Shown here: positions 48,884-58,872 of the stretch, piece after piece
Layout: every line of letters begins with the position of its first letter
Numbering within the stretch: position 1 is the first letter of the stretch
Origin: Ga0077555 sp050187415
GTDB lineage: Bacteria > Pseudomonadota > Alphaproteobacteria > Rhizobiales > Hyphomicrobiaceae
Length of the DNA stretch: 64,000 bases
Assembly: GCA_050187415.1 (NCBI GenBank)
Contig: JBFWXN010000021.1
Coordinates: 9,254 to 73,253, forward strand
Reading direction: 5' to 3'
The notes under the pieces: model-generated
The model's input: only the letters and a program-made list of their open reading frames with translations
Database searches by the model: none
What the model was told of the DNA's origin: nothing
Translations under genes and position numbers: made by a program

Positions 48884-51058
48884 ATGACCCAAATTCCCGA
48901 CTTCACGAAGCTCGCGCTCGCCGGATCGGCCGCAGGCAGCAGCCCAGTTGGCGGCTCGGCCGCCCGGACCACGTTCGCCACGCCGGAAGGCATCGATATC
49001 AAATCTTTTTATACCGGGAGCGACACTTCTGGCCTCGATTTTCTGGACGGCTATCCGGGCATCGCGCCGTACGTCCGAGGCCCTTATCCGACGATGTACG
49101 TGACGCAGCCGTGGACGATCCGGCAGTATGCAGGCTTCTCCACCGCAGAGGATTCGAACGCATTCTACCGACGCAACATCGCGGCCGGACAAAAGGGATT
49201 GTCGGTCGCGTTCGATCTCGCCACGCATCGCGGCTACGATTCAGACCATCCGAGGGTCAGGGGCGACGTCGGGATGGCCGGTGTGGCGATCGACTCCATC
49301 TTCGACATGCGCACCTTGTTCGACGGCATCGACCTTTCGCAGATGTCGGTCTCGATGACCATGAACGGGGCTGTGCTGCCCGTGCTCGCGTTGTTCATCG
49401 TTTCGGGCGAAGAGCAAGGCGTGCCGGCGGCAAAACTGTCTGGGACCATTCAGAACGACATTCTCAAGGAGTTCATGGTCCGCAATACCTACATCTACCC
49501 GCCCGAGCCTTCGATGCGGATCATCTCCGACATCTTCGCATATACCTCGGCGAACATGCCGAAGTTCAACTCGATCTCGATCTCCGGCTACCACATGCAG
49601 GAAGCCGGAGCGACCGCCGATCTCGAGCTTGCCTACACACTGGCCGACGGGGTCGAATACGTGCGTGCCGGCGTCGAGGCCGGGCTCGGCGTCGACAAGT
49701 TCGCGCCGCGGCTCTCGTTCTTCTGGGCAATCGGCATGAACACGTTCATGGAGATCGCCAAAATGAGAGCGGCACGCCTGCTCTGGGCGAAGCTCATTCA
49801 GGACGAGTTCAAGCCGAAGGACCGGCGATCGCTGTCGCTGAGGACCCATTGCCAGACGTCGGGATGGTCGCTGACAGCACAGGACGTGTTCAACAATGTC
49901 ACACGCACGTGCGTCGAGGCGATGGCCGCAACGCAGGGCCACACACAGTCGCTGCACACCAACGCCCTCGACGAGGCCATTGCGCTGCCGACCGATTTCT
50001 CGGCCCGCATCGCGCGCAATACGCAACTTGTCCTCCAACAGGAGAGCGGAACGACGCGCGTCGCCGATCCGTGGGGCGGCAGCCACTACGTCGAGCGGCT
50101 CACCTACGAGCTGGCGCTGAAGGCGATGGAGCACATCACCGAGGTTGAACGCCTCGGGGGCATGGCGAAGGCGATCGCGGCCGGAATTCCGAAGATGCGG
50201 ATCGAGGAGGCAGCGGCACGAACGCAGGCTCGTATCGACAGCGGGCGGCAGACGATCGTCGGCGTCAACAAGTTCCAAGTCGCAAATGCGGCCGAAATCG
50301 AAATCCTGAAGGTCGACAATGCACGCGTGCGCGGGCAGCAGCTTGCGAAGCTCGACCGTCTCCGCGCCGAGCGCAACCAGGCCGATGTGCAAGCCGCGCT
50401 CAAGGCTCTGACCGAAGGCGCGCGCGGCAACGAGAACCTGCTCGACCTCGCGGTCAAAGCAGCGCGCGCCAAGGCGACCGTGGGCGAGATCTCGGACGCG
50501 ATGGAGACCGTGTTTGGTCGTCACCGGGCCGAGATCCGCGCGGTGTCCGGCGTCTACAGGGCAGAGGCAGGCACTATGAACAAGGAGATTGCCGGCGTTC
50601 TGAGGCTCGTCGAAGCATTCGAGACAAACGATGGCCGTCGGCCGCGCATCCTGCTCGCGAAGATCGGACAGGACGGGCACGATCGAGGCCAGAAGGTGAT
50701 CGCCACCGCCTTTGCCGACCTCGGGTTCGACGTCGACATCGGCCCGCTGTTCTCGACACCGGACGAGGTGGCGCGCCAGGCCGTGGAGAACGACGTGCAC
50801 ATCGTCGGCGTGTCGTCGTTGGCCGCGGGCCACCTGACGCTCGTACCGGAGCTGCGGGCGGCGCTCGAGGCGGAAGGACGCGGCGACATCATGATCGTCG
50901 TCGGCGGCGTCATCCCGCCGGCGGATTATCAGGCCCTGTTCGAAGCGGGCGCGAAGGCGGTGTTCGGACCGGGCACAAACATAGCTGCCGCGGCAACCGA
51001 CCTGATCCACAAGCTCAACGAGGCGCTTGGCTACCGCAGCGTCGAGGCTGCGGAATAA
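48884..51058 (+). CDS. mcmA: Methylmalonyl-CoA mutase, B12-dependent
   Basis: A 724-aa single-polypeptide mutase interconverting (R)-methylmalonyl-CoA and succinyl-CoA. The TIM-barrel domain has YPTMYVTQPWTIRQYAGFSTAEDSNAFYRRN, GLSVAFDLATHRGYDSDHPRV and GHTQSLHTNALDEAIALP, specific to methylmalonyl-CoA mutase rather than ethylmalonyl- or isobutyryl-CoA mutases. The C-terminal cobalamin domain carries GQDGHDRGQKV (DxHxxG) near residues 596-603. The ATG at 48884 is chosen because the protein begins MTQIPDFTKLAL; a longer frame to 48728 is not protein-like. It completes propionate, valine and isoleucine use. Confidence 0.96.
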   Translation: MTQIPDFTKLALAGSAAGSSPVGGSAARTTFATPEGIDIKSFYTGSDTSGLDFLDGYPGIAPYVRGPYPTMYVTQPWTIRQYAGFSTAEDSNAFYRRNIAAGQKGLSVAFDLATHRGYDSDHPRVRGDVGMAGVAIDSIFDMRTLFDGIDLSQMSVSMTMNGAVLPVLALFIVSGEEQGVPAAKLSGTIQNDILKEFMVRNTYIYPPEPSMRIISDIFAYTSANMPKFNSISISGYHMQEAGATADLELAYTLADGVEYVRAGVEAGLGVDKFAPRLSFFWAIGMNTFMEIAKMRAARLLWAKLIQDEFKPKDRRSLSLRTHCQTSGWSLTAQDVFNNVTRTCVEAMAATQGHTQSLHTNALDEAIALPTDFSARIARNTQLVLQQESGTTRVADPWGGSHYVERLTYELALKAMEHITEVERLGGMAKAIAAGIPKMRIEEAAARTQARIDSGRQTIVGVNKFQVANAAEIEILKVDNARVRGQQLAKLDRLRAERNQADVQAALKALTEGARGNENLLDLAVKAARAKATVGEISDAMETVFGRHRAEIRAVSGVYRAEAGTMNKEIAGVLRLVEAFETNDGRRPRILLAKIGQDGHDRGQKVIATAFADLGFDVDIGPLFSTPDEVARQAVENDVHIVGVSSLAAGHLTLVPELRAALEAEGRGDIMIVVGGVIPPADYQALFEAGAKAVFGPGTNIAAAATDLIHKLNEALGYRSVEAAE

Positions 51059-51085
51059 GACTTGAAGATCCAATCGGGAGGAAAC

Positions 51086-51412
51086 ATGGCTGCGTTCTAT
51101 GAATTGCGTCAGTACAAGATCAAGCCGGGCAAGATGGAAGCTTGGCTGAAGCTGATGGAAGCAGAGATCATCCCCTTTCAAGTGTCGAAGGGGGCGGTGA
51201 TCACGGCTTCGTTCCGGGGCGAGACCGACGACAGCGTCTACTTCTGGATCCGCCGCTTCGAGAGCGAAGCGCAGCGGGAGCAGATCTATAAGGACATTTA
51301 CGAGTCGGATTTCTGGAAGACGACAATCTCGCCCCAGGTCGGCGAGTTGATCGATCGCCCGGCAATCAACGTCCAGCGCGTGACGCCGACACGGATGTCG
51401 GCTGCACAGTAA
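51086..51412 (+). CDS. NIPSNAP-family protein
   Basis: A 108-aa dimeric alpha/beta-barrel-type protein. FYELRQYKIKPGKMEAWLKLMEAEIIPFQVSKG and YFWIRRFESEAQREQIYKDIYESDFWKTTISP are typical NIPSNAP halves. GGGAGG sits 4 nt before the ATG. It follows the mutase by 27 bp and is probably co-transcribed. The family has no settled biochemical role in bacteria; association with acyl-CoA catabolic genes is frequent but unexplained. Confidence 0.9.
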   Translation: MAAFYELRQYKIKPGKMEAWLKLMEAEIIPFQVSKGAVITASFRGETDDSVYFWIRRFESEAQREQIYKDIYESDFWKTTISPQVGELIDRPAINVQRVTPTRMSAAQ

Positions 51413-51446
51413 GGCGAGATCCACGCGACAAGTTCTTGATTCACCG

Positions 51447-51468
51447 CCCGACGCGGCCCCGCGTCGGG
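51447..51468 (+). terminator. Strong hairpin after the NIPSNAP gene
   Basis: CCCGACGCGG and CCGCGTCGGG form a perfect 10-bp stem with a 2-nt spacer, extendable by three pairs, starting 35 bp after the stop. A weak T-rich run (ATGTTTG) follows, so a transcription terminator closing the mutase operon is likely. Confidence 0.6.
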
Positions 51469-51603
51469 TGGAGTCATGTTTGCGCCTCTCCGGCCAGCGG
51501 TGACGGATGGATCACATCGCAAAAGCCTTGGCGTTGACAGCAGCGCAGAGCGTAGTCTTGGGCCTTGAGAGACACGTCGGCAAAACGAGCTTCGGAGGAA
51601 CCC

Positions 51604-52410
51604 ATGACGGCGCTAAAGGATGGGACGTACTACAAGGTCGAGATTGATGGCCGCCTCATGATCGTGACGCTCAATCGGCCTGAGGTGATGAATGCGCTGC
51701 ATCACCTCGCGCACGACGAGCTCACTGCCGTTTGGGACGAGTTCCAGGAGAACCCCGAGCTCTGGGTCGCCATCGTGACGGGCGCCGGTGACCGCGCGTT
51801 CTCGGCCGGAAACGATCTCAAGTATCACGCTGACTACCGAGCCAAGCACGGCACGCGACCGCCGGCTAACGCCAAGGGTTTTGCGGGCCTGTGCAATCGC
51901 TTCGATCTCGACAAGCCGGTGATCGCAGCCGTGAACGGCGTCGCGATGGGCGGCGGCTTCGAAATTGCGCTGGCCTGCGACATGATTATCGCGTCCGACA
52001 AGGCCCGCTTCGCACTGCCGGAGCCGCGCGTGGGTCTTGCGGCCGGCGCCGGCGGAATGCAGCGGCTTTCGCGGCAGATCCCTCTGAAGAAGGCCATGGG
52101 CATGATGCTCACGGCGCGGCAGGTGCCGGCCCAGGAAGGTTTCGAGCTCGGTTTCGTAACGGCCGTGGTACCGCACGAGAAGCTGATGCAGGAGGCGCGC
52201 CGCTGGGCCGGCCTGATTCTCGAATGCTCGCCGATGTCGATCCGGGCGACGAAGCAGGTGGTGATGCGATCGCTCGATGTGCCCTCGACGGAGATCTCGA
52301 TGCGCAACTTGAGCTATCCGGCGTTCGTCGCGATGACGCAGAGCGAAGACACCATCGAAGGACCGAAAGCGTTTGCCGAGAAGCGCAAACCCGACTGGAA
52401 AGGGCGGTAG
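51604..52410 (+). CDS. Enoyl-CoA hydratase/isomerase family protein
   Basis: A 268-aa crotonase-fold enzyme. The oxyanion-hole segments are AFSAGNDLKYHADY and NGVAMGGGFEIALACDMI. Both Glu residues of true hydratases appear, in GGGFE and in LPEPRVGLAAGAGGMQRL. It should hydrate a 2-enoyl-CoA. The acyl specificity is unknown. GGAGG lies upstream of the ATG at 51604. A terminator-like hairpin and 190 bp separate it from the NIPSNAP gene, so it probably has its own promoter. Confidence 0.9.
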   Translation: MTALKDGTYYKVEIDGRLMIVTLNRPEVMNALHHLAHDELTAVWDEFQENPELWVAIVTGAGDRAFSAGNDLKYHADYRAKHGTRPPANAKGFAGLCNRFDLDKPVIAAVNGVAMGGGFEIALACDMIIASDKARFALPEPRVGLAAGAGGMQRLSRQIPLKKAMGMMLTARQVPAQEGFELGFVTAVVPHEKLMQEARRWAGLILECSPMSIRATKQVVMRSLDVPSTEISMRNLSYPAFVAMTQSEDTIEGPKAFAEKRKPDWKGR

Positions 52411-52500
52411 GCAGGACCTGGGCTTGCGGCGGGGGCGCGGCGCGAGCCTCGAGTGCGGCGGCACGGCGCGCCCAGCGGGGCGGTTGCGTCTGTCGCGCGA

Positions 52501-55500
52501 TCAGCTCATGGGCGCACCGCGGTCGGGCGCGACGCTCGACCCGGCCTGCTCGCCCTCGCGCAGCTCGCTCACGAGCTCGACGATCGCCTCGTCGCGATTG
52601 AAAGCACCTTCGAGAGCCATGAATCGGCGCAGATGCTCGTCGAGAATGTGGAAGCGGGCGATCTCGTTTTCGCTCAAACGGCTGCTGCCGGCCTGATCCT
52701 CGAGCGTGGCGCCGCGATCCTTCAATTCACGGATCATCTCGTCGATCATCTGATGATAGGGGCCATCGGCAGTCATGATGAGGACAGGCAACATTCGCCT
52801 GACATTGTCGACCTCGGACTCGAGGACCTGCACGTCGCCGACACCGCTCCGCTGAAGCTGGAGATAGGTGTCGTCGATGTTCTGCTCGATCTCGCCGGCC
52901 AGTTGCTGAATGCCCGCACCGACGGGCCCTCGGCGTTCGACAAGACTGCGCAAGGCGGCGGCGACCGGTTCGGGCCGTGTTTGCCAGATCGCCTCGATCT
53001 CGTCGTCGCCCCAGGTGCCCCAACGCTGCAGCGCGCCGGAGATGACCTTTTTGCGAATGTCGCCTGCGAGCCGGCTGGCGCCTGGCTTTCGCGGCGGCGG
53101 GCGCGGTTCATCGGAATTGGCGGCGTTCGTCTGCAACGGTATCGGCTGCTGATGCCTCGGCTCGGCGCCCGAGGGGCCGCGCGCGGTCCTGGCCTCGATC
53201 CGCGGGGCGTCGTTCGACATCAGCGCCAGAGGCTGATCATGCGGCAGGCTGCCATCGTCACGGAGGGTCGGATGCCCGAATCGCGCTCGAACGACATCCG
53301 ATCGGAAGGCGGTTACCGCGCCGGCCCGCATCAGCAGCAACGTCTTATAAAAATCGGTCGATACGAAATAGCGGCCGTTCTCGTTCTCGCGGCGCACGGC
53401 GCCCGACACCGTAGCGCCCGCGCCCAATGTGTTCAGCACCAGCCGCTTCTTGGCCTCGTCGGGGATGCGGAACGGGTAGGTCTCGGCGGCGAAACCTTCC
53501 GAGTCCGAAACAGGGTGCATCTCAGACAGAACCAGGTCGGCATTGGCCTGAGGCTCGGGCAGAAGCGCGACGCCGATGACGTTTACGAGTTGGCGTTGAT
53601 TGAGCGCCGCCGGCTTGGCTTTCCAGGGCTTGCGCTGCGCCAGTGTCAGATACCGCACGAGGCCCGAGTGCAAGCGATAGCGGCTCGGCTGCCCATCCAC
53701 GGGATGCACAGCCGAAATGTTCGAGCCGGCATTCAGCACCTTGCGCATTTCATCCAGCAACGGCTCCTGCTCGTCGAGCACGATCTCGGACGAGAAGCCA
53801 TCGACGTTGCGAATGGGCTGGAGCGCGCCGAGCAAGGCGGAGAGAACCGCGGCCGGATCGACCGTCTGACCAAGCGTCGCGTCGATCGTGGCGTTGAGCT
53901 GATCGGCCGACATCTCACTGTTATGCTCGACCTCCGTCAATGGCGAACGAACGGCATTCGCGCCGAACAGCCCCGACATGAAAACGAGGCTCTCGAGGGC
54001 GATGGCGATCGCCAAGGCAAGGTAGGCGAGGCGATTGCCATCGAGGAACGCATTCCACGTCACGACGAACCGGTGGGCCTTGTCGTCGCGATTGAGATCA
54101 ATCGACGAGAGGCGCGCCGCCATCTCGCTGGAATCGGCGGTCGGCAGGCCGGAATCCTGCAAGCAGCGCCGTCCGAATTCGAGGAGCGCATCCGTGCCGC
54201 CCGAAGTCGGCAGCTTGTCTCCACCAGCACAGCTCCGTGTGAAGGACAACAGACCGGCATTGAGTGCAAAGACGCGGGCTGCGGCTTCCGTCGCGGGCTT
54301 TGGATCGCAATCGATGCCGCGAACCCTGTCGCGGGTCGCGGGGGCCGCGGTCATAGCGCCCAGAAGCTGGGCGCATTGCGAGGTCAGCGCGTCGAGGTGC
54401 TCGACTGTCGGCTCCTGGCGGAACTGGTTGACCGAGCGCTCGAATGCGGAACGAACGCGCGCGGGATCAACGCGCGGCGCCTGCGCCGCGCCGCCCTTGG
54501 AGCTCTCGGCGGCGGCAATTCGCTGGGCAGCGGTGTCGGCCTCACCTCTCAGCTTGGCGAGATCGCCATCAACGGCGGCGATCTCGCGCTCGATCTGGGC
54601 GACCCGCCTATCGAGGGTTTCGAGCCGCTTTTGCGCATCGCCGACGCGCTGCTCCTGAATCTTGTAGGCGTCCTGCAGTTGCTGAAGCTCGGCCTGACGC
54701 TGCCGGTATATGGGACCCTTGCCGACCTTGAGCGTCCCTTCCGCGCCGCGTTCCTCAGCCATCATCTCGACACGCTTGGCATCGACGCCCCGCGAGCGCG
54801 TATCGAGCTCGGACTTCTTTTCTGCAAGCTCTCCGGCGAGAGCCGGCCGCTCTGCCTTGAGGCGTGTCAGCTCATCCACAAGCACATTCTTGCGCGCGAC
54901 AATACCGGCCTGGCCGCTGCGGGCGGTTGCCATGCGCTCCTGCTGGGCCGCCATCGCGCTCTTGTGAGCTTCCATCTGGTCGACGAAGTAGCGCTCGATC
55001 ACCTGCTCGGCGCCAAGACTAGCCTGCGCGAGGGCCGACAGCTGCTTCTCGTACGCCTGCCAGCCAGGGCTTTGGAACAGTTGCTCCGATTCCTCGGTCT
55101 GACGCCGCGAGACCAGAGCGCCAATGTCGTTGACGACACCTGCCACCTGCCGCTGTGAGCGAATCTCGGCGGAGCGCGCCCGCTCGCTCTGAGGGAAGAT
55201 CGAATTGAAGAAGGAGTCGAACGAAAAGAAGGTCGCCGTCGCCATGCAGAGGAGCAACATCACCCAAAGAATGGCGTTCTTTGCAATCAACCGAGCGGAT
55301 TGAACGTAGGGCTGGACGACGTCACTGCGATGATTGATCAGCAGCGTTGCGAGGGCGAGTAAGCCCACCCCCACGTAGAGCGATTTGTCGGCGAATGCGA
55401 GCCAGCCGGCGCTTCGGCCGTCCGGCCCGCCCGATTGACCGAACACGCCCCAGGAATTCGCAATGGCCGCAGCAAGACCGATGGCGCAAAGCATGCCGAC

Positions 55501-55947
55501 GATACCACCGACCGCGGGCTCGTAATGGCCCCACGCACCGGTCGCGGCGGTCCTACGGCGCGTGCGCAGCCCGGACGCGAAACTCTCGCCGATCAGCCAC
55601 GCGATGATAAGCATGACCGCCTGCACGCCGAACGTCATCAGAAGGGACGCCACGGGCTCGCCCGTGAAGTTCTTCATACCGTCCCACGTCCGCCATCCGG
55701 ATGCGAAGGACAGCAGCGCGGCCGCAGTCGCCAGGAGGCTCAGCTGCCAGTTCGTGGTGATAGCCGACCAGATCATCGCGCCGACGCGCGTGCGCAGGCC
55801 AGGGCCCCGTGCTTGGCCGGTGGTGGGGCGGCGGCGCAGCATCGCGACGGCCGCTGAGAATATCACAAGCGCAACAATGATCAGGCCACTGTCACCCAAT
55901 TGGGCAACAAGCCCGCTCAGTCCTCCATTCAACTGGAGTTGCAGCAT
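52501..55947 (-). CDS. Large membrane-anchored coiled-coil protein of unknown function (1148 aa)
   Basis: GAGGGGG precedes the ATG at 55947. Six predicted membrane helices occupy about 20-37, 61-83, 98-120, 146-166, 186-205 and 226-248. A long helical coiled-coil region follows (about 265-530), with KRLETLDRRVAQIEREIAAVDGDLAKLRGEADT and similar runs. Residues 530-635 contain four cysteines (SQCAQLL, GIDCDPK, SCAGG, RRCLQ). A seventh hydrophobic segment lies near 640-662 (LAYLALAIAIALESLVFMSG), then a mixed C-terminal region with a Pro-rich linker (about 945-990) and a helical tail. The even helix count before the coil and the second crossing imply the cysteine part is periplasmic or looped between membranes. 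I recognise no family; the topology recalls DUF4407-type proteins. Confidence 0.75.
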   Translation of the reverse strand: MLQLQLNGGLSGLVAQLGDSGLIIVALVIFSAAVAMLRRRPTTGQARGPGLRTRVGAMIWSAITTNWQLSLLATAAALLSFASGWRTWDGMKNFTGEPVASLLMTFGVQAVMLIIAWLIGESFASGLRTRRRTAATGAWGHYEPAVGGIVGMLCAIGLAAAIANSWGVFGQSGGPDGRSAGWLAFADKSLYVGVGLLALATLLINHRSDVVQPYVQSARLIAKNAILWVMLLLCMATATFFSFDSFFNSIFPQSERARSAEIRSQRQVAGVVNDIGALVSRRQTEESEQLFQSPGWQAYEKQLSALAQASLGAEQVIERYFVDQMEAHKSAMAAQQERMATARSGQAGIVARKNVLVDELTRLKAERPALAGELAEKKSELDTRSRGVDAKRVEMMAEERGAEGTLKVGKGPIYRQRQAELQQLQDAYKIQEQRVGDAQKRLETLDRRVAQIEREIAAVDGDLAKLRGEADTAAQRIAAAESSKGGAAQAPRVDPARVRSAFERSVNQFRQEPTVEHLDALTSQCAQLLGAMTAAPATRDRVRGIDCDPKPATEAAARVFALNAGLLSFTRSCAGGDKLPTSGGTDALLEFGRRCLQDSGLPTADSSEMAARLSSIDLNRDDKAHRFVVTWNAFLDGNRLAYLALAIAIALESLVFMSGLFGANAVRSPLTEVEHNSEMSADQLNATIDATLGQTVDPAAVLSALLGALQPIRNVDGFSSEIVLDEQEPLLDEMRKVLNAGSNISAVHPVDGQPSRYRLHSGLVRYLTLAQRKPWKAKPAALNQRQLVNVIGVALLPEPQANADLVLSEMHPVSDSEGFAAETYPFRIPDEAKKRLVLNTLGAGATVSGAVRRENENGRYFVSTDFYKTLLLMRAGAVTAFRSDVVRARFGHPTLRDDGSLPHDQPLALMSNDAPRIEARTARGPSGAEPRHQQPIPLQTNAANSDEPRPPPRKPGASRLAGDIRKKVISGALQRWGTWGDDEIEAIWQTRPEPVAAALRSLVERRGPVGAGIQQLAGEIEQNIDDTYLQLQRSGVGDVQVLESEVDNVRRMLPVLIMTADGPYHQMIDEMIRELKDRGATLEDQAGSSRLSENEIARFHILDEHLRRFMALEGAFNRDEAIVELVSELREGEQAGSSVAPDRGAPMS

Positions 55948-56133
55948 GCCCCCTCACTCTCGGCGGCCTGGGTTCACCCCGCCTTTGTCGTCAATCGACT
56001 ATATGCGGTTCGATCGTGGCGCTGGTCAGGCAACTTGGTTAATTTTCGGAAAGCTCCGCCAGTTGCCTGCCGCGACGGCACGGCAGATGGGGACACGCCG
56101 ACTGAAGCACCCCCTTCTGCCTTCGCCGGCTCG

Positions 56134-57330
56134 TCAGTTGAGGCGCTCGACGGCCACCGCAGTCGCCTCGCCACCGCCAATGCACAGGGAGGCGATACCC
56201 TTTGCTTCGCCGCGCTTTTCCATCGCATTGAGCAAGGTGACGATGATCCTTGCGCCCGACGCACCGACGGGATGGCCCAACGCGCAAGCGCCGCCGTTGA
56301 CGTTGACCTTGTCGTGCGGCAGGTCGAGGTCGCGCATGGCGGCCATGGTCACGACCGCAAAGGCCTCGTTGATCTCGTAAAGTCCGACATCCCTGTGGCT
56401 CCAGCCGGTCTGCTGGAGGACCTTGCGAATGGCGCCGATCGGCGCCGTCGTGAACCACGCCGGCTCCTGAGCCTGGCTCGAGGTCGCGACGATCCTGGCG
56501 AGCGGGGTGAGACCTCGCCGCCTGGCCTCGCTCTCGCGCATCAAGACGAGGGCGGCGGCACCGTCCGAAATCGATGATGAATTGGCAGGCGTTACCGTGC
56601 CGCCCTCTCGAAAGGCCGGCTTCAATCCCGGAATCTTGGATGGATCGGCAGCGAATGGCTGCTCGTCGCGATCGATCACGGCCTCGCCCTTGCGGGATTT
56701 CACCGTCACGGGCGCCATCTCCTTTGCGAACGAGCCGTCCTCGTTTGCACGTCGGGCACGGGCCAGACTTTCGATGGCGAAGGCATCCTGCTGCTCGCGG
56801 GTGAACTGATAGGCCTCGGCGGTGTCCTCGGCGTAGGTGCCCATCAGGCGGCCCTTGTCGTAGGCGTCCTCGAGGCCGTCGATAAACATGTGGTCATAGA
56901 TCTGGGTATGACCCAACCGCTGGCCGCCGCGCAGCTTCGGCAGGATGTGCGGCGTGTTGGTCATGCTTTCGAGGCCGCCGGCGACGATGACATCCGTGGG
57001 TCGCGCGTGCAGCGCCTCGAAAGCCATCATGACGGTCTTCATGCCCGAACCGCACATCTTGTTGACGGTGGTACACGGAATGCTGTCCGGGAGCCCGCCG
57101 TAGCGCGCCGCCTGGCGTGCCGGCGCCTGGCCCTGCCCGGCCGGCAGGACACAGCCCATGAGAACTTCCGAAACGTCCTCGGGCCTCACTCCAGCCCGTT
57201 CGACGGCCGCCTTTATGGCAACCGCACCGAGTTGAGGGGCCGTCAGGCTTGAAAGGCTCCCCTGAAAGCTGCCCATAGGCGTGCGTGCACCCGCGACAAT
57301 GACGACCGGGTCGTGGTCAATAGTGGACAT
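56134..57330 (-). CDS. Acetyl-CoA C-acyltransferase (thiolase)
   Basis: A 398-aa thiolase. The acylated Cys is in TVNKMCGSGMKTVM near residue 93; NEAFAVVTMAAM holds the family His/Asn region, and NVNGGACALGHPVGASGARI contains the second catalytic Cys and His. It condenses two acetyl-CoA or cleaves acetoacetyl-CoA; biosynthetic (PhaA/AtoB-like) type is most likely. AAAGGAG precedes the ATG at 57330, and a 53-codon upstream extension is rejected. It is divergent from the MscS gene, and no phaB is adjacent. Confidence 0.94.
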   Translation of the reverse strand: MSTIDHDPVVIVAGARTPMGSFQGSLSSLTAPQLGAVAIKAAVERAGVRPEDVSEVLMGCVLPAGQGQAPARQAARYGGLPDSIPCTTVNKMCGSGMKTVMMAFEALHARPTDVIVAGGLESMTNTPHILPKLRGGQRLGHTQIYDHMFIDGLEDAYDKGRLMGTYAEDTAEAYQFTREQQDAFAIESLARARRANEDGSFAKEMAPVTVKSRKGEAVIDRDEQPFAADPSKIPGLKPAFREGGTVTPANSSSISDGAAALVLMRESEARRRGLTPLARIVATSSQAQEPAWFTTAPIGAIRKVLQQTGWSHRDVGLYEINEAFAVVTMAAMRDLDLPHDKVNVNGGACALGHPVGASGARIIVTLLNAMEKRGEAKGIASLCIGGGEATAVAVERLN

Positions 57331-57516
57331 GAAACTGCTCCTTTTGAGAGTGACAGGGCCCGCAGTGAGGCTGGGCAAGGCCGTTGGCAGGCATGAGGGC
57401 ACGCGTGCGCTCTTGTGGTCAACGGCCTCTTTCAACACTCCGACACCTGCCGTTGGGAGTGATTTGGCTCTGATGACCGAATCTCGCAATAGAACGCCCT
57501 GACGAATGGAGCCGAT

Positions 57517-58872
57517 ATGAAACTCGCAGAGCTACTCGCCGCCGCGGCAGGCGGCGTCCCCGGTGACTGGCAGAAGCTGCTCGACGAGTTGACTTCGACG
57601 TTCGGTACGCAGCTGGCCAATCTCAACTCGCGCTGGACGCTCTATCAGGCGATTATCATCGTTGCGGCGTTCTTCATCGCGAAATCGGCCGCCAAGTATC
57701 TCGAACCGCAGCTGGAGTCGCGTCTGCGCCAGATCAAAGGCCAGCCCGGCCTGCTGCGCATCCTCGTCATCCTGTTGCGCCGCATCGACCTCATGCTGCT
57801 GGCACTGATCCTCGCGATCGCCGGCACGATCATCCTTCGCAGCACATGGCCGAGCAACGCCTATATGGTGCGTCTTGCAGCGCATCTCGCGCTGGCGCTC
57901 GCCGTCGTCTCGACGATCTCGCGGCTCATTCGCAACAGATTGCTGCAAGTCGTGTTCTCGGTCGTGGGCTGGACGATTGCGGCGCTGAGCGTGCTCGGCT
58001 GGCTCGAACCAACCGTCAATCTTCTCGACGATACCTCGATCACGCTTGGAGCAAGTCGCCTCTCGCTGCTTCTCATGTTGAAGAGCGGCATCCTGCTGGT
58101 GGTCTTCGTTTGGCTGGCCACGGTTGTCGGTGATTTCCTGGAGCGCCGCATCGGCAATGGCCTCGAGCTGACGCCGGCCATGCAGGTCCTGGCCGGCAAG
58201 CTCATTCGATGGGGGCTGATCGGGATCGCGGTCGTCACGGCCCTCGGCGCGGTCGGGGTCGATCTCACGGCCTTCACGGTGCTCTCGGGCGCAATCGGTA
58301 TCGGAGTCGGTTTCGGGTTGCAGAAGCTCGCCTCGAACCTGATCAGCGGCGTGATCATCCTCACCGATCGCTCGATCAAACCGGGCGACACGATTACGAT
58401 CGGCGACATGCGGGGAACGATCAGCTCGCTGCACGCGCGTTACGTTTCGGTGCTCACACTGACCGGCGCCGAGCTGCTGGTGCCCAACGAGCGTTTCGTC
58501 ACCGAGACGGTGGTCAACTGGTCATATTCGAACCGGCGGATGCTGGTCGAGATTCCGTTCGGCGTCGACTACGGCTCTGATCCGAATGAGGTTCGCGACA
58601 TTGCGATCCGCGTCGCGCGCGGCGTCGAGCGGGTCCTCGCGGCACCCCAGCCCCGATGCCAGTTGCGGGCCTTCGGCGACAGCTCACTCGACATGGCTCT
58701 GCTGTTCTGGATCGACGATCCCGAGAATGGGCTTGGCAACGTCAAGAGCGAGATCCTGTTTGGACTTTGGGCGGCTTTCAAGGAGGCTGGTGTCGAGATT
58801 CCTTTCCCGCACAGGGAGATCATCATCAAGCAACCGCAGATGTCCCTGCCAAACGGCAATCCGACCGGCTGA
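57517..58872 (+). CDS. MscS-type mechanosensitive channel
   Basis: A 451-aa inner-membrane channel with five or six helices before the pore. The pore helix and vestibule start are FTVLSGAIGIGVGFGLQKLASNLISGVIILTDRSIKPGD, the MscS hallmark. The cytoplasmic beta and alpha/beta domains follow (LVPNERFVTETVVNWSYSNRR, EAGVEIPFPHREIII). Extra N-terminal helices compared with E. coli MscS make it a mid-size paralogue. It opens under membrane tension to release solutes on osmotic downshock. It may share its promoter region with the divergent thiolase gene. Confidence 0.94.
   Translation: MKLAELLAAAAGGVPGDWQKLLDELTSTFGTQLANLNSRWTLYQAIIIVAAFFIAKSAAKYLEPQLESRLRQIKGQPGLLRILVILLRRIDLMLLALILAIAGTIILRSTWPSNAYMVRLAAHLALALAVVSTISRLIRNRLLQVVFSVVGWTIAALSVLGWLEPTVNLLDDTSITLGASRLSLLLMLKSGILLVVFVWLATVVGDFLERRIGNGLELTPAMQVLAGKLIRWGLIGIAVVTALGAVGVDLTAFTVLSGAIGIGVGFGLQKLASNLISGVIILTDRSIKPGDTITIGDMRGTISSLHARYVSVLTLTGAELLVPNERFVTETVVNWSYSNRRMLVEIPFGVDYGSDPNEVRDIAIRVARGVERVLAAPQPRCQLRAFGDSSLDMALLFWIDDPENGLGNVKSEILFGLWAAFKEAGVEIPFPHREIIIKQPQMSLPNGNPTG

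Noticed and set aside
49241..51424. A 727-codon minus-strand frame opposite the mutase gene
   Set aside because: The plus strand encodes an unmistakable methylmalonyl-CoA mutase; the antisense frame has low-complexity composition.
52453..55158. A 901-codon open frame on the plus strand opposite the 1148-aa gene
   Set aside because: It is a mirror of codon bias in GC-rich DNA; the sequence is Arg/Gln/His-rich with no domain, while the minus-strand protein has clear helices and a ribosome site.
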